DNA of 32,462 nucleotides from Leptofilum sp050292445. GTDB taxonomy: Bacteria; Chloroflexota; Anaerolineae; Promineifilales; Promineifilaceae. The notes below the pieces were generated by a model. The model saw only the letters and a program-made list of their open reading frames with translations, did not search any database and had not been told where the DNA came from. Positions within the stretch are counted from its first letter, which is position 1; every line of letters begins with the position of its first letter. The DNA lies in the NCBI GenBank assembly GCA_050292445.1, contig JBNKLQ010000033.1:1-32462 (forward strand). Reading direction: 5' to 3'. The translations under genes were made by a program, and so were the position numbers. This document shows, one piece after another, positions 7,293 to 14,964 of this stretch.

Positions 7293-9959
7293 ATGGACGC
7301 CAACCTTGAGTCAAAATCGCTACCTGCTAACTTGCCATCTGAAAATGGGCAGGCGCAGGGCAAGCTAAAAATCTTTCTAGGTTACGCCGCTGGCGTGGGC
7401 AAGACGTATGCCATGCTGGAAGCCGCACTGCTGCGCAAAGCAGAGGGGGTTGATGTGGTGGTAGGTTTTGTGGAGACACACGGCCGTTCCGAAACCGATG
7501 CTCTGTTGGCAAACCTTGAAATTATTCCGCGCCATACCGTCACCGTGCGCGACAATGTGTTGTTTGAGATGGACACCGATGCCATTTTGGCTTGGCAGCC
7601 CCAGGTGGTGCTGGTGGATGAACTGGCCCATGCAAACATGCTCGGTTCGCGCCATGCCTACCGCTACCAGGACGTGCAGGAGCTACTCAGCGCCGGGATT
7701 GATGTGTATACCACCATCAACGTGCAGCATCTAGAAAGCCTGAAGGATGTGGTGGCTCAGATTACTGGCCTCACCGTGCATGAAACAATTCCCGACAGCG
7801 TGCTGGATGAATCCGACGAAATTGAACTGGTCGATTTGCCCATCAACGAACTGCTAGACCGTATGGGGGCGGGCAAAGTCCATCTGCCAGAGCCCAGAGG
7901 GCAGGCAATGCAGAAGTTCTTCCGGCGGGGTAACCTGACGGCACTGCGTGAAATTGCCCTGCGGCGGGCGGCTGACCGCATCGATGCTCAAATGCGAGCC
8001 TATATGCAAAGCCACGCCATTGCCGGCCCCTGGCCTGCTGGGGAGCGTTTGCTGGTGTGCATCAGCAGCAGTCCGTTGAGCGAACGGCTGGTACGCACCA
8101 CCCGGCGGCTGGCGGTGCGGCTTAACGCGGAATGGATTGCCGCCTATGTGGAATCGCCAAGCCACGCGAAACTGTCCCGAGAGGATCGAGACAGGGTCAC
8201 CCAGACATTGCAATTGGCAGAAACATTGGGGGCGCAAACGGTGCGGTTAAACGGCCGTTCCGTGGCCGAAACCGTGGTCAACTATGCCCTCAGCCGCAAC
8301 GTTACCCGAATTGTGGCCGGTAAGCCGCTGCGATCTCGCTGGCATGAACTTCTGCAAGGGGGTTCCCTCATTGACCAAATCGTGCGCCTCAGTCAGGATT
8401 TGGACGTGTACATCATCAGCGGCACAACGACCACTGCCCGCCCTTTGGGCCTGGGTACAAAAACCCGAGCAGCTGATATTACCTGGTGGGCTTATTGGCG
8501 GAGCATTGGCCTGGTGGTGGCTGCAACGTTGATTGGTTTGCCATTACGGCCGTTTATCAATCCCACCAATCTCGTTATGCCATATTTGGTAGCCGTCATC
8601 CTGGCAGCAGTCTGGCTTAGCCGCGCCCCGGCTATTTTGGCCTCCCTGCTCAGTGTCATCGCTTTTGACTTCATTTTTGTGCCGCCTTACTACACGTTTG
8701 TGGTAGATGATGCGGAATATATGCTCACTTTTGCTGGGCTGCTGGCCGTGGGCTTGGTCATCAGCACCCTTACGGCGCGTGCGCGTGAGCAGGAGATTGC
8801 GGCTCGTCGCCGTGAACGGCAAACGGCCGCCCTTTACGAACTGAGCCAGAAGTTAGCCGTGGTGACTGACCTGAATGCGATTGCCCAAACGGCCGTTAAC
8901 CACATGCAAGAAACCCTGGGCAATCCCGCTGCGCTCTTCTTGCCCGATGAAGAGGCTGAGGGCTTAATGCTCCAGGCCAAAACCGTTGAGTTCAAGCTGG
9001 AAAAAGACAGCCTGGCTGTAGCCCGCTGGGTGTTCCGGCACAAACAGGTGGCGGGTCGCTATACCGATACCCTCAGCAGAACAGAAGGTACCTACCTGCC
9101 GCTTGTCAGTTCTGGGCAGGGGATTGGCGTGTTGGCTGTAGAATTTACTCAGAGCGAAACGCCGCTCACTGGTGAGCAAAACCGGCTGCTGCTCTCTTAC
9201 GCCAGCCAGGTGGCATTGGCGCTAGAACGTGCCCGGCTGGCGGAGCGGGCGCGGCAAGCCCATCTGCTCACAGAAACAGAAAAGCTGCAAACCGCCCTGC
9301 TCAACGCCATCTCCCACGATCTGCGTACGCCTCTGGCGGCTATCACTGGCGTCCTCAGCAGCCTGCATGATGATGATGCTCTGCTCAGCCAAGCAGCCCG
9401 CCACGAGATGGTGAGCACCGGCTGGGAAGAGGCGCGGCGGCTCAACCGACTGGTGGGCAACTTGTTAGACATGACTCGGCTGGAATCGGGCGCACTCAAG
9501 GTAGTTTGCCAGCCATCAGACGTGGAAGATTTAGTGGGGGCAACGCTGGCCCAAATGCCTAATCGGGTGAAGGGACGCATGCTACAAATAGAAGTTCCCG
9601 CCGGTTTGCCGCTTATCAACATTGATTTTGCCTTGATGGTGCAGGTGCTGGTCAATTTGCTGGACAACGCGATGAAGTATGCACCGCCGGAGGAGGCGAT
9701 TACAATTCAGGCCAGGCAAGCAGGGGATGAGGTGGTGCTCACAGTAAGGGATCGCGGGCCTGGCTTGCCAGAGGCGGAGCTGGAGCATGTGTTTGATCGT
9801 TTCTTTCGCATCAATACCGAAGGCATCAGCGGCACAGGGTTGGGTTTGTCCATTGCAAAGGGAATTGTGGAGGCGCATAACGGCCGTATCTGGGCCGAAA
9901 ATTGTCAGGCAGAGGGTGCCGCCTTCAGCCTGGCGCTGCCCATCACTCGCCCTGAATAA
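7293..9959 (+). CDS. kdpD: Potassium sensor histidine kinase KdpD
   Basis: The protein is about 888 residues from the ATG at 7293. The ATG at 7278 overlaps a TACAAT promoter box, so it is probably upstream of the transcription start. Domain order follows. The N-terminal KdpD domain has Walker A GYAAGVGKT and the VVGFVETHGR and NVQHLESLKDVV elements. A universal-stress-protein domain (about residues 245-370) is followed by four transmembrane helices (DUF4118, about 390-495), a GAF domain, HisKA with phospho-acceptor in AISHDLRTPLAAI (about residue 675), and HATPase with LLDNAMKYA, DRGPGLPE and GTGLGLSIAKG. The USP domain has SSS-x20-WIAAY, close to the SXS-X20-FTAXY c-di-AMP signature described for S. 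aureus KdpD. The gene ends 3 bp from the convergent kdpE. Confidence 0.96.
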   Translation: MDANLESKSLPANLPSENGQAQGKLKIFLGYAAGVGKTYAMLEAALLRKAEGVDVVVGFVETHGRSETDALLANLEIIPRHTVTVRDNVLFEMDTDAILAWQPQVVLVDELAHANMLGSRHAYRYQDVQELLSAGIDVYTTINVQHLESLKDVVAQITGLTVHETIPDSVLDESDEIELVDLPINELLDRMGAGKVHLPEPRGQAMQKFFRRGNLTALREIALRRAADRIDAQMRAYMQSHAIAGPWPAGERLLVCISSSPLSERLVRTTRRLAVRLNAEWIAAYVESPSHAKLSREDRDRVTQTLQLAETLGAQTVRLNGRSVAETVVNYALSRNVTRIVAGKPLRSRWHELLQGGSLIDQIVRLSQDLDVYIISGTTTTARPLGLGTKTRAADITWWAYWRSIGLVVAATLIGLPLRPFINPTNLVMPYLVAVILAAVWLSRAPAILASLLSVIAFDFIFVPPYYTFVVDDAEYMLTFAGLLAVGLVISTLTARAREQEIAARRRERQTAALYELSQKLAVVTDLNAIAQTAVNHMQETLGNPAALFLPDEEAEGLMLQAKTVEFKLEKDSLAVARWVFRHKQVAGRYTDTLSRTEGTYLPLVSSGQGIGVLAVEFTQSETPLTGEQNRLLLSYASQVALALERARLAERARQAHLLTETEKLQTALLNAISHDLRTPLAAITGVLSSLHDDDALLSQAARHEMVSTGWEEARRLNRLVGNLLDMTRLESGALKVVCQPSDVEDLVGATLAQMPNRVKGRMLQIEVPAGLPLINIDFALMVQVLVNLLDNAMKYAPPEEAITIQARQAGDEVVLTVRDRGPGLPEAELEHVFDRFFRINTEGISGTGLGLSIAKGIVEAHNGRIWAENCQAEGAAFSLALPITRPE

Positions 9960-9962
9960 GCA

Positions 9963-10652
9963 TCATGCATCCATGACCAGACGATACCCTACGCCTGGTT
10001 CGGTAAGAATATATTTGGGATTCGTCGGATCAATCTCAATTTTGTGGCGCAAATTGCTCACATGCACCCGCAGTAAATGGGTTTCCGTTTGATAACCAGC
10101 CCCGCGCACCTCACGGAGTAACTGCTGGTGTGTCAAAACCCGTCCCGCATATTGCACAAACACTTTCAACAAATCGTATTCAGTAGGGGTTAGCTGAATT
10201 TCTTCTCCCCGGCAGATAACCAGCCGCGCAGCCAAATCGACACACAAGTTGCCCACACGAAAAATTGGCTCTGGTTCTTCCTTGCGCGTGTGGCGCATGG
10301 CCACGCGCAGTCGGGCGGTGAGTTCCCCCACGCTAAACGGCTTTGTTAAATAATCGTCTGCACCGGCGTCCAGCGCCTCAATTTTGTCACTGTCCTGATT
10401 TTGCACAGAGAGAATGATGATTGGCGTATCGGTCCATTCACGAACCCGACGCGTGACCTCAATGCCGCTTATGCCTGGCAGACCCAAATCCAGAATAATA
10501 AGGTCTGGCTGTACATTCACGGCCTGAATAAGCCCATCTTCCCCTGAGCTGGCTTCATGAACGTCGTAGCCATGTGCATCCAGCGAAGTGCGCAGAAAGC
10601 GGCGAATGGCGTTTTCATCATCAATAATTAGGACTTTGGTTTTTTCTTGCAT
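9963..10652 (-). CDS. kdpE: Response regulator KdpE
   Basis: This 229-residue OmpR/PhoB-type regulator has a receiver domain with acidic pocket DD (11-12), phospho-acceptor Asp55 in LIILDLGLPG, and Lys104 in LTKPF. A winged-helix DNA-binding domain follows, with LTPTEYDLLKVF, VLTHQQLLREV and the GVGYRL end. It closely resembles E. coli KdpE, including AIRRFLRT, the spacing around DLIILDLGLP, and SDKIEALDAGADDYL. It is read toward kdpD rather than in tandem with it, and is the second gene after a small membrane-protein gene (22-bp gap). It is the likely reader of the shared 21-bp motif found upstream of its own operon and between kimA and kdpD. Confidence 0.95.
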   Translation of the reverse strand: MQEKTKVLIIDDENAIRRFLRTSLDAHGYDVHEASSGEDGLIQAVNVQPDLIILDLGLPGISGIEVTRRVREWTDTPIIILSVQNQDSDKIEALDAGADDYLTKPFSVGELTARLRVAMRHTRKEEPEPIFRVGNLCVDLAARLVICRGEEIQLTPTEYDLLKVFVQYAGRVLTHQQLLREVRGAGYQTETHLLRVHVSNLRHKIEIDPTNPKYILTEPGVGYRLVMDA

Positions 10653-10673
10653 CTTGTGAGTATAAGCCTTTCC

Positions 10674-10910
10674 TCAATAGCCACGCCAGCCTGAGGCCTC
10701 ATCATCTTGCCACCATTCATCGCCGCTAGCATGTAAATTTGCCTGATACCAGAGCCATACAGCGGCAAAAACCATCCCCAAGACAAGGAGCAACACCGTA
10801 ATCAAGACCGTTGAAAGCTGAAAAACAATGCCTAGTGCCAGCGTGGCCAGCATCGCGCCGCCAATGAGGAACAGAAGCCAGCGCCGTTTGCGATTAGTTG
10901 ACTTTTTCAT
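10674..10910 (-). CDS. Small two-helix membrane protein upstream of kdpE
   Basis: The protein is 78 residues from the ATG ending at 10910. An AGGGA ribosome site lies about 9 bases upstream, and a TTG further upstream is not needed. A basic head (KKSTNRKRRW) precedes two hydrophobic helices (about residues 12-30 and 34-54). The tail is acidic and tryptophan-rich (DEWWQDDEASGW). The positive head suggests both ends are in the cytoplasm. I recognise no family. It sits 21 bp before kdpE in one operon, with a KdpE-like motif upstream, so a role as accessory of the potassium sensor or transporter is plausible but not shown. Confidence 0.75.
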   Translation of the reverse strand: MKKSTNRKRRWLLFLIGGAMLATLALGIVFQLSTVLITVLLLVLGMVFAAVWLWYQANLHASGDEWWQDDEASGWRGY

Positions 10911-10989
10911 GCTGTTTGGTCCCTTAATGAGCAAAATCCGATGGATGAATTTCCCACCTTTAAGTCATCAATGATTGATTGCTACGACT

Positions 10990-11059
10990 ATTTTAGCAGC
11001 AATCTGGTCAGGGATGTCAAAAGATGCGCTCAATTGTTGTCAAGAAACCAATAAGATGG
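10990..11059 (-). promoter_or_regulatory. Promoter of the kdpE operon with upstream shared motif
   Basis: On the minus strand, TTGACA (11015-11020) and TAAAAT (10990-10995) form a promoter with a long 19-base spacer. Upstream, at 11039-11059, is the third copy of the 21-bp motif seen twice between kimA and kdpD. Its centre is about 66 bases before the likely transcription start, a usual place for an activator site. The poor spacer also suggests activator dependence. Confidence 0.6.
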
Positions 11060-11102
11060 CTAAACTCGCCCGGACTGAATCGCGTACATGGTTAACTGTT
11101 GT

Positions 11103-11108
11103 TATAAT
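11103..11108 (+). promoter_or_regulatory. -10 box of comM
   Basis: A perfect TATAAT lies 46 bases before the comM ATG. No clear -35 is visible 16-18 bases upstream. An AAGGA ribosome site sits about 8 bases before the ATG, so this gene has a normal leader, unlike several neighbours. Confidence 0.5.
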
Positions 11109-11154
11109 TTGGGCACTCGCGTTTTGCAAAAATTATCAAAGATAAGGATGTGCC

Positions 11155-12684
11155 ATGCTGGCAAAAGTATTTAGTTGTGCCATTGTTGGGTTGGAAGCTG
11201 AAATCGTTGAAGTAGAAGTTGACATTATTCGTGGCCAGCCTGCTTTCAATCTGGTGGGTTTGCCAGATGCGGCCGTTCGCGAAAGTCGTGATCGGGTACA
11301 TAGCGCCATCAAAAATAGCGGCTTCACCTTCCCCGCCGGTAAACGAATCACCGTCAATCTAGCCCCAGCTGATTTGCGCAAAGAAGGTCCCGCGTATGAT
11401 CTGCCCATTGCCGTGGGGGTTTTGGCCGCTTCCCAACAAATCTGGGCCGAGAAGCTGGTAGATGCATTTTTTCTGGGGGAGCTTTCACTGGATGGCACTG
11501 CCCGCCACACCAAAGGTATTTTGCCCATGACTGCACTAGCTCGCGAGCAAGGCTTTAGCCGTGTCTTTGTCCCTGCGGAGGATGCTGGTGAAGCGGCCTT
11601 GCTGCCGGATGTGGAAGTCTTCGCCGTTCGTAATCTGGCTGAACTGGTGGGCCATCTTACCGGGCTAAAGTCGCTTTCGCCTTACTCAGTTGATCTAGAA
11701 GAACAGTTTCGCCAGGATCCAACATACGCCGCCGATTTTGCAGACATCATGGGTCAAGAGCATGTTAAGAGAGCCATGGAAGTGGCGGCGGCTGGCTCAC
11801 ACAATTTGCTTCTTTCAGGGCCGCCTGGTGCAGGTAAGACATTACTGGCTAAGTCGATGCCTAGTATTTTGCCGCGTATGTCGGTAGATGAGGCGCTGGA
11901 GGTGACCAAGATTTACAGTGTGGCTGGTTTGTTACCGCCCGATACGCCGTTGGTCAGAAATCGGCCGTTTCGGGCGCCGCACCATACCATTAGTTATGCT
12001 GGCATGGTTGGTGGTGGTGCCTGGCCTCGCCCTGGCGAAATAAGCCTTTCGCATAGGGGTGTGCTTTTTTTAGATGAATTGCCTGAATTTGGCCAAAATT
12101 TAATCGAAGTGCTGCGCCAACCACTGGAAGGCATTCCCCGTGAAGTGTCCATTTCGCGGGCGTCGGGCACGGTAACATACCCAGCAAACTTTATGCTGGT
12201 TGCGGCCCAAAATCCCTGCCCTTGTGGCTACTTTGGTGACCCCACTCACGCCTGTAGTTGTTCTAACTCAATGATCACTCGTTACCAAAAACGCATCTCT
12301 GGCCCCATGATGGATCGGATTGATTTGCATGTGGAAGTACCTCGGGTGGAATATGAAAAACTGACCAGTGGGAAGCGTGGTGAAACATCTGCACTCATTC
12401 AAGAACGGGTGGAATGCGCCCGAGAAATTCAGGTTGAGCGATTCAAAAACCACAATCTGTACGCCAATGCCGATATGGGGCCAAGCGAAGTACGGGAGCT
12501 GTGTCATTTGGATGAGACGGGCAATCGGCTCATGAAAAGCGCTATGGCTCAAATGAACCTGAGTGCCAGAGCATTTCATCGCATTTTGAAGGTAGCCCGC
12601 ACCATCGCTGATTTAGCCGGGGAAGCAGCCATTCAGCCAGCTCATTTAGCAGAAGCATTACAGTATCGTCCTAAACAAGTGTGA
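11155..12684 (+). CDS. comM: YifB/ComM family Mg-chelatase-like AAA+ protein
   Basis: This 509-residue protein has the three-part ComM layout. An N-terminal ChlI-like domain (about 20-145) contains VGLPDAAVRESRDRV and NLAPADLRKEGPAYDLPIA. The central AAA+ Mg-chelatase domain has Walker A LSGPPGAGKT and Walker B VLFLDELPEF. It also has QNPCPCGYFGD with the zinc-like cysteines, and the arginine finger region PMMDRIDLHVEV. The C-terminal Mg_chelatase_C has AFHRILKVARTIADL. In ComM this hexameric helicase drives branch migration during natural transformation. Here it is alone, with no other competence gene nearby. It has its own promoter and a good ribosome site. Confidence 0.95.
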   Translation: MLAKVFSCAIVGLEAEIVEVEVDIIRGQPAFNLVGLPDAAVRESRDRVHSAIKNSGFTFPAGKRITVNLAPADLRKEGPAYDLPIAVGVLAASQQIWAEKLVDAFFLGELSLDGTARHTKGILPMTALAREQGFSRVFVPAEDAGEAALLPDVEVFAVRNLAELVGHLTGLKSLSPYSVDLEEQFRQDPTYAADFADIMGQEHVKRAMEVAAAGSHNLLLSGPPGAGKTLLAKSMPSILPRMSVDEALEVTKIYSVAGLLPPDTPLVRNRPFRAPHHTISYAGMVGGGAWPRPGEISLSHRGVLFLDELPEFGQNLIEVLRQPLEGIPREVSISRASGTVTYPANFMLVAAQNPCPCGYFGDPTHACSCSNSMITRYQKRISGPMMDRIDLHVEVPRVEYEKLTSGKRGETSALIQERVECAREIQVERFKNHNLYANADMGPSEVRELCHLDETGNRLMKSAMAQMNLSARAFHRILKVARTIADLAGEAAIQPAHLAEALQYRPKQV

Positions 12685-12689
12685 ATAAG

Positions 12690-12742
12690 GAAAAAAAGGA
12701 GGGTGGTGCCACTTGAAATGAATTTCAAATATGTGGCACCAC
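12690..12742 (-). terminator. Hairpin terminator between comM and the YozE-like gene
   Basis: GTGGTGCCAC plus TTGAAAT (12703-12719) pair with ATTTCAA (12722-12728) and GTGGCACCAC (12733-12742). That gives 17 base pairs with a 2-base loop and a 4-base bulge (ATAT). On the minus strand the stem is followed by CCTCCTTTTTTTCC, a good U run, so it terminates the YozE-like gene. It may also slow plus-strand transcription leaving comM. Confidence 0.75.
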
Positions 12743-12833
12743 AGTTTAAGGGGGGAAGAAGTAAAATAGGAAGAGTAATTTAAAAATAGTACCGTATTCT
12801 TACGGCCTCTATTAAGGTATAAGTCTAAGACAA

Positions 12834-13067
12834 TTAGGCTGGCTTAACCTTACGTTGATATTCATGCCAAGCCGTATTAAAAGCCTCGATAACCGCAGGC
12901 GATGCGTTCTTATCTACCAACCATGTGGCCCAAATCATGTGCCCGTTGGCTTTTTTACGGGTAGCTTTTGGCTCCTCGAACTGGCTCATCGTATGGGCAA
13001 AATCCCCAATAACATCTTTCCGTTCGGTTTGTGTTTTTAGCCATTGGTAGAAGGAGAAGGATTCCAT
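12834..13067 (-). CDS. YozE SAM-like domain protein
   Basis: The protein is about 77 residues from the ATG ending at 13067. A GTG ending at 13154 would add 29 residues with no domain. The pattern SFYQWLKTQTERKDVIGDFA, then a short linker, a tryptophan-containing helix (HMIWATWLVD), and a final AFNTAWHEYQRKV matches the YozE SAM-like fold in order and length. That is a small helical family of unknown role. It is flanked by its own terminator. No neighbour suggests a partner. Confidence 0.65.
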   Translation of the reverse strand: MESFSFYQWLKTQTERKDVIGDFAHTMSQFEEPKATRKKANGHMIWATWLVDKNASPAVIEAFNTAWHEYQRKVKPA

Positions 13068-13418
13068 AGCAGCAATTAACCTCGCTTGTGTGTTTCTTGG
13101 CGTCACATAGCGTAACGCACGACCGTTTACAATGGCTCCCTGGAGTGTCTGCACATTTGTTCAGAACTGATGACATAATATCAATCTACACTTAAGATTG
13201 TAATTAAGAACTGGTGAAATTGGCATATGAGGTCATGGTACTTTTGGCCTATTTTAGCAGGCTAAACATCGTTTTTTGGGTTTAATTGGATGAGGTAGCC
13301 TAAAGTAGTGGATTGTGCTTGCGAATAAGATCACACTGGTATACGCTTGTCACTACTTTTAAGTGTAATCTACGAGAACATTTTTACATTACCCTTGGCA
13401 AAAAGAATTAAGAGATCC
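13068..13418. other. Intergenic region upstream of the TPR gene
   Basis: I see no convincing gene here. Two inverted repeats are present. TTTAGC-AG-GCTAAA (13253-13266) is followed by a T6 run and could be a weak terminator. AAAGTAGTG (13302-13310) pairs exactly with CACTACTTT (13351-13359) across 40 bases, upstream of the TPR gene. The part nearest the YozE-like gene (13068-13154) is open in that gene's frame and may be an N-terminal extension. Confidence 0.45.
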
Positions 13419-14519
13419 ATGGCAAAAGATCAGGCAAAATACGAAAAGGCAATTAAGGTAGGTTTGGCTTATAACAAGGCCAAACGCTGGAAAGATGCAT
13501 TTACGGCTTTCCGCATAGCAATTGGCGAGTTTCCGCATGATGCAGCCGCTTATGCTGGTTTAGGCGAGTCTTGCTTGGGGCTGAAGCAGCTAGATCGCGC
13601 GCTAGATTGTTTTAAGCTGGCGGCACGGTATTCCAAGGGGGATATGCGCTACTTGCGCAGCGTGGCTGATATTCAGGAGCGGCAGGGACAGTTAGCAGAA
13701 GCGGCCCGGACCTATTTGGCGATTGGCGAGATTTTACTGAAGCAGCGGCAGTTAGAAGAGGCCATTGGCAACTGGGAACGCTCTATTCGTCTGGATTCAA
13801 GCTTGTTAGGGTCGCATAAACGGTTGGCGATGGTGTTTCAGCGGTTGGGCCGGACACGAGATGCGGTACGGGAATATCTGGCTATTGCCCGAATTTTGCA
13901 GATGCGAGGCGAGAACAACAAAGCGCTGCAAATGTGCCAGGCGGCTTTGCGTCTGGACCCCGGAAATGATGATGTATTAACGGCCGTTGCGCTTATTCGT
14001 CATGGTGAGTCGGCATTTGAGGAACCTGAGGTTGAGCCAGAACCAGAGGTGGCAACAGGCTTGTCGGCCGAAGAGCAGGCAGAAGCAGATAGCCTGACGG
14101 AAACGGTACGCCAGATGGCGGCCATTTTTGAAGCAGAACGCAATGACCAGGTTGTTGCTGAACGGGAAGAAGTCTCTGATCCTATTGAGAAGGCCAAACG
14201 GCTGGCGCAAGAGGAACTGGCGGCGGAGCTGTTCCGTGATGAAGAGGAGACGGCTGACGGAGCGGATAGCTTGAGTAAGCTGGAGCGGGACGCTCTGTTA
14301 GGCCAGGCGATGGATTTTGAAACGCGTGGCCACATTGATGATGCCATTGGCTGCTATCAGCGGGCGATAAAAGGTGGGTTAAAGTTGCCTGCTGCCTATT
14401 TTTTGCTAGGTCTGCTTTATGTGACGACTCAGCAACGTTCTGAGGCAGAAAAAATGCTGAATTTGGCGGCACAAAATCCAGCATACCTACAAGCTAGCCA
14501 ACAGGTTTTAAATGATTAG
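13419..14519 (+). CDS. Tetratricopeptide repeat protein
   Basis: The protein has 366 residues from the ATG at 13419. A TTG at 13347 would add 24 non-homologous-looking residues. About five TPR units fill residues 8-195; examples are AYAGLGESCLGLKQLDRALDCF, AARTYLAIGEILLKQRQLEEAIGNWERSI and NNKALQMCQAALRLDP. An acidic, glutamate-rich linker (about 205-290) comes next, and a final TPR pair (DFETRGHIDDAIGCYQRAI) closes the protein. There is no signal peptide or membrane helix, so it is probably a cytosolic scaffold. Its TAG stop is part of a dispersed 98-bp double-hairpin element. Confidence 0.9.
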   Translation: MAKDQAKYEKAIKVGLAYNKAKRWKDAFTAFRIAIGEFPHDAAAYAGLGESCLGLKQLDRALDCFKLAARYSKGDMRYLRSVADIQERQGQLAEAARTYLAIGEILLKQRQLEEAIGNWERSIRLDSSLLGSHKRLAMVFQRLGRTRDAVREYLAIARILQMRGENNKALQMCQAALRLDPGNDDVLTAVALIRHGESAFEEPEVEPEPEVATGLSAEEQAEADSLTETVRQMAAIFEAERNDQVVAEREEVSDPIEKAKRLAQEELAAELFRDEEETADGADSLSKLERDALLGQAMDFETRGHIDDAIGCYQRAIKGGLKLPAAYFLLGLLYVTTQQRSEAEKMLNLAAQNPAYLQASQQVLND

Positions 14520-14613
14520 TGCCCATTCGCAAATAAGTTATGGAATTAGCGAATGGGCTTAAAGTAACCATTTGGTTCGGAATCGCTAAGCTAAATCCGA
14601 ACGGTTACTTAGA
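14516..14613 (+). repeat. 98-bp double-hairpin element, copy 1
   Basis: Stem 1 is GCCCATTCGC (14521-14530) paired with GCGAATGGGC across an 18-base loop. Stem 2 is AAGTAACCATTTGG paired with CCGAACGGTTACTT, 14 positions with one mismatch and one G-U. Copy 2 at 21729-21826 has the same length and about 84% identity (82 of 98 by eye). The element begins within the TAG stop of the TPR gene and ends before the DUF3253 gene. Confidence 0.85.
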
Positions 14614-14649
14614 AGATTTTCCCCAATTTAAAGAATCGAGAAATTTACT

Positions 14650-14964
14650 ATGCCAAAACCAAGAAAGTTCCGCATCAGTGATGAAGCGGTGTTTGAGACC
14701 ATTATTCAACTGTGTGCCGCCGCATGGCCGGACGAAACGGTGCGGGCCGAGGAGATTGCCATGACGCTGCATGAGGCGGAATGGCAGGCGTTGACCGGGC
14801 GCGTTCGCCTGGCGGTAAAGCAGCTGGCAGAAGCTGGGCATGTGCAAATTTTGCGCAAAGGGAAACCTGTGGCCCCAGATGATTTTAAGGGTGTTTACCG
14901 TGTCCGTTTGTCAGATTCGTTTTGGCATGATTCGCCTGACGAGCTGGCTAAACCAGCTGAATAA
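14650..14964 (+). CDS. DUF3253 protein
   Basis: This 104-residue protein matches DUF3253, a small winged-helix-like family of unknown function. Features are an N-terminal helix, AEEIAMTLHEAEWQALTGRV, then RLAVKQLAEAGHVQILRKGKPV and a final short strand VYRVRL. The usual DUF3253 core, S-E-x-A plus W-x2-L plus VR-x4-L plus RKG-x-PV, is present in order. There is no strong ribosome site before the ATG. Its 3' end overlaps the convergent ARMT1-like gene by 17 bp. Confidence 0.75.
   Translation: MPKPRKFRISDEAVFETIIQLCAAAWPDETVRAEEIAMTLHEAEWQALTGRVRLAVKQLAEAGHVQILRKGKPVAPDDFKGVYRVRLSDSFWHDSPDELAKPAE

Noticed and set aside
9963..10652. Generic PhoB/OmpR regulator unrelated to KdpD
   Set aside because: Residue-level resemblance to KdpE and its position beside kdpD favour KdpE.
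13155..13418. N-terminal extension of the TPR protein from TTG at 13347
   Set aside because: The ATG at 13419 begins directly at the TPR-like region; the upstream part has no sensible composition.
14540..14764. ORF beginning in the double-hairpin element (MELANGLKV...)
   Set aside because: It starts inside the repeat, the copy-2 counterpart diverges after the element, and it overlaps the DUF3253 gene in another frame.
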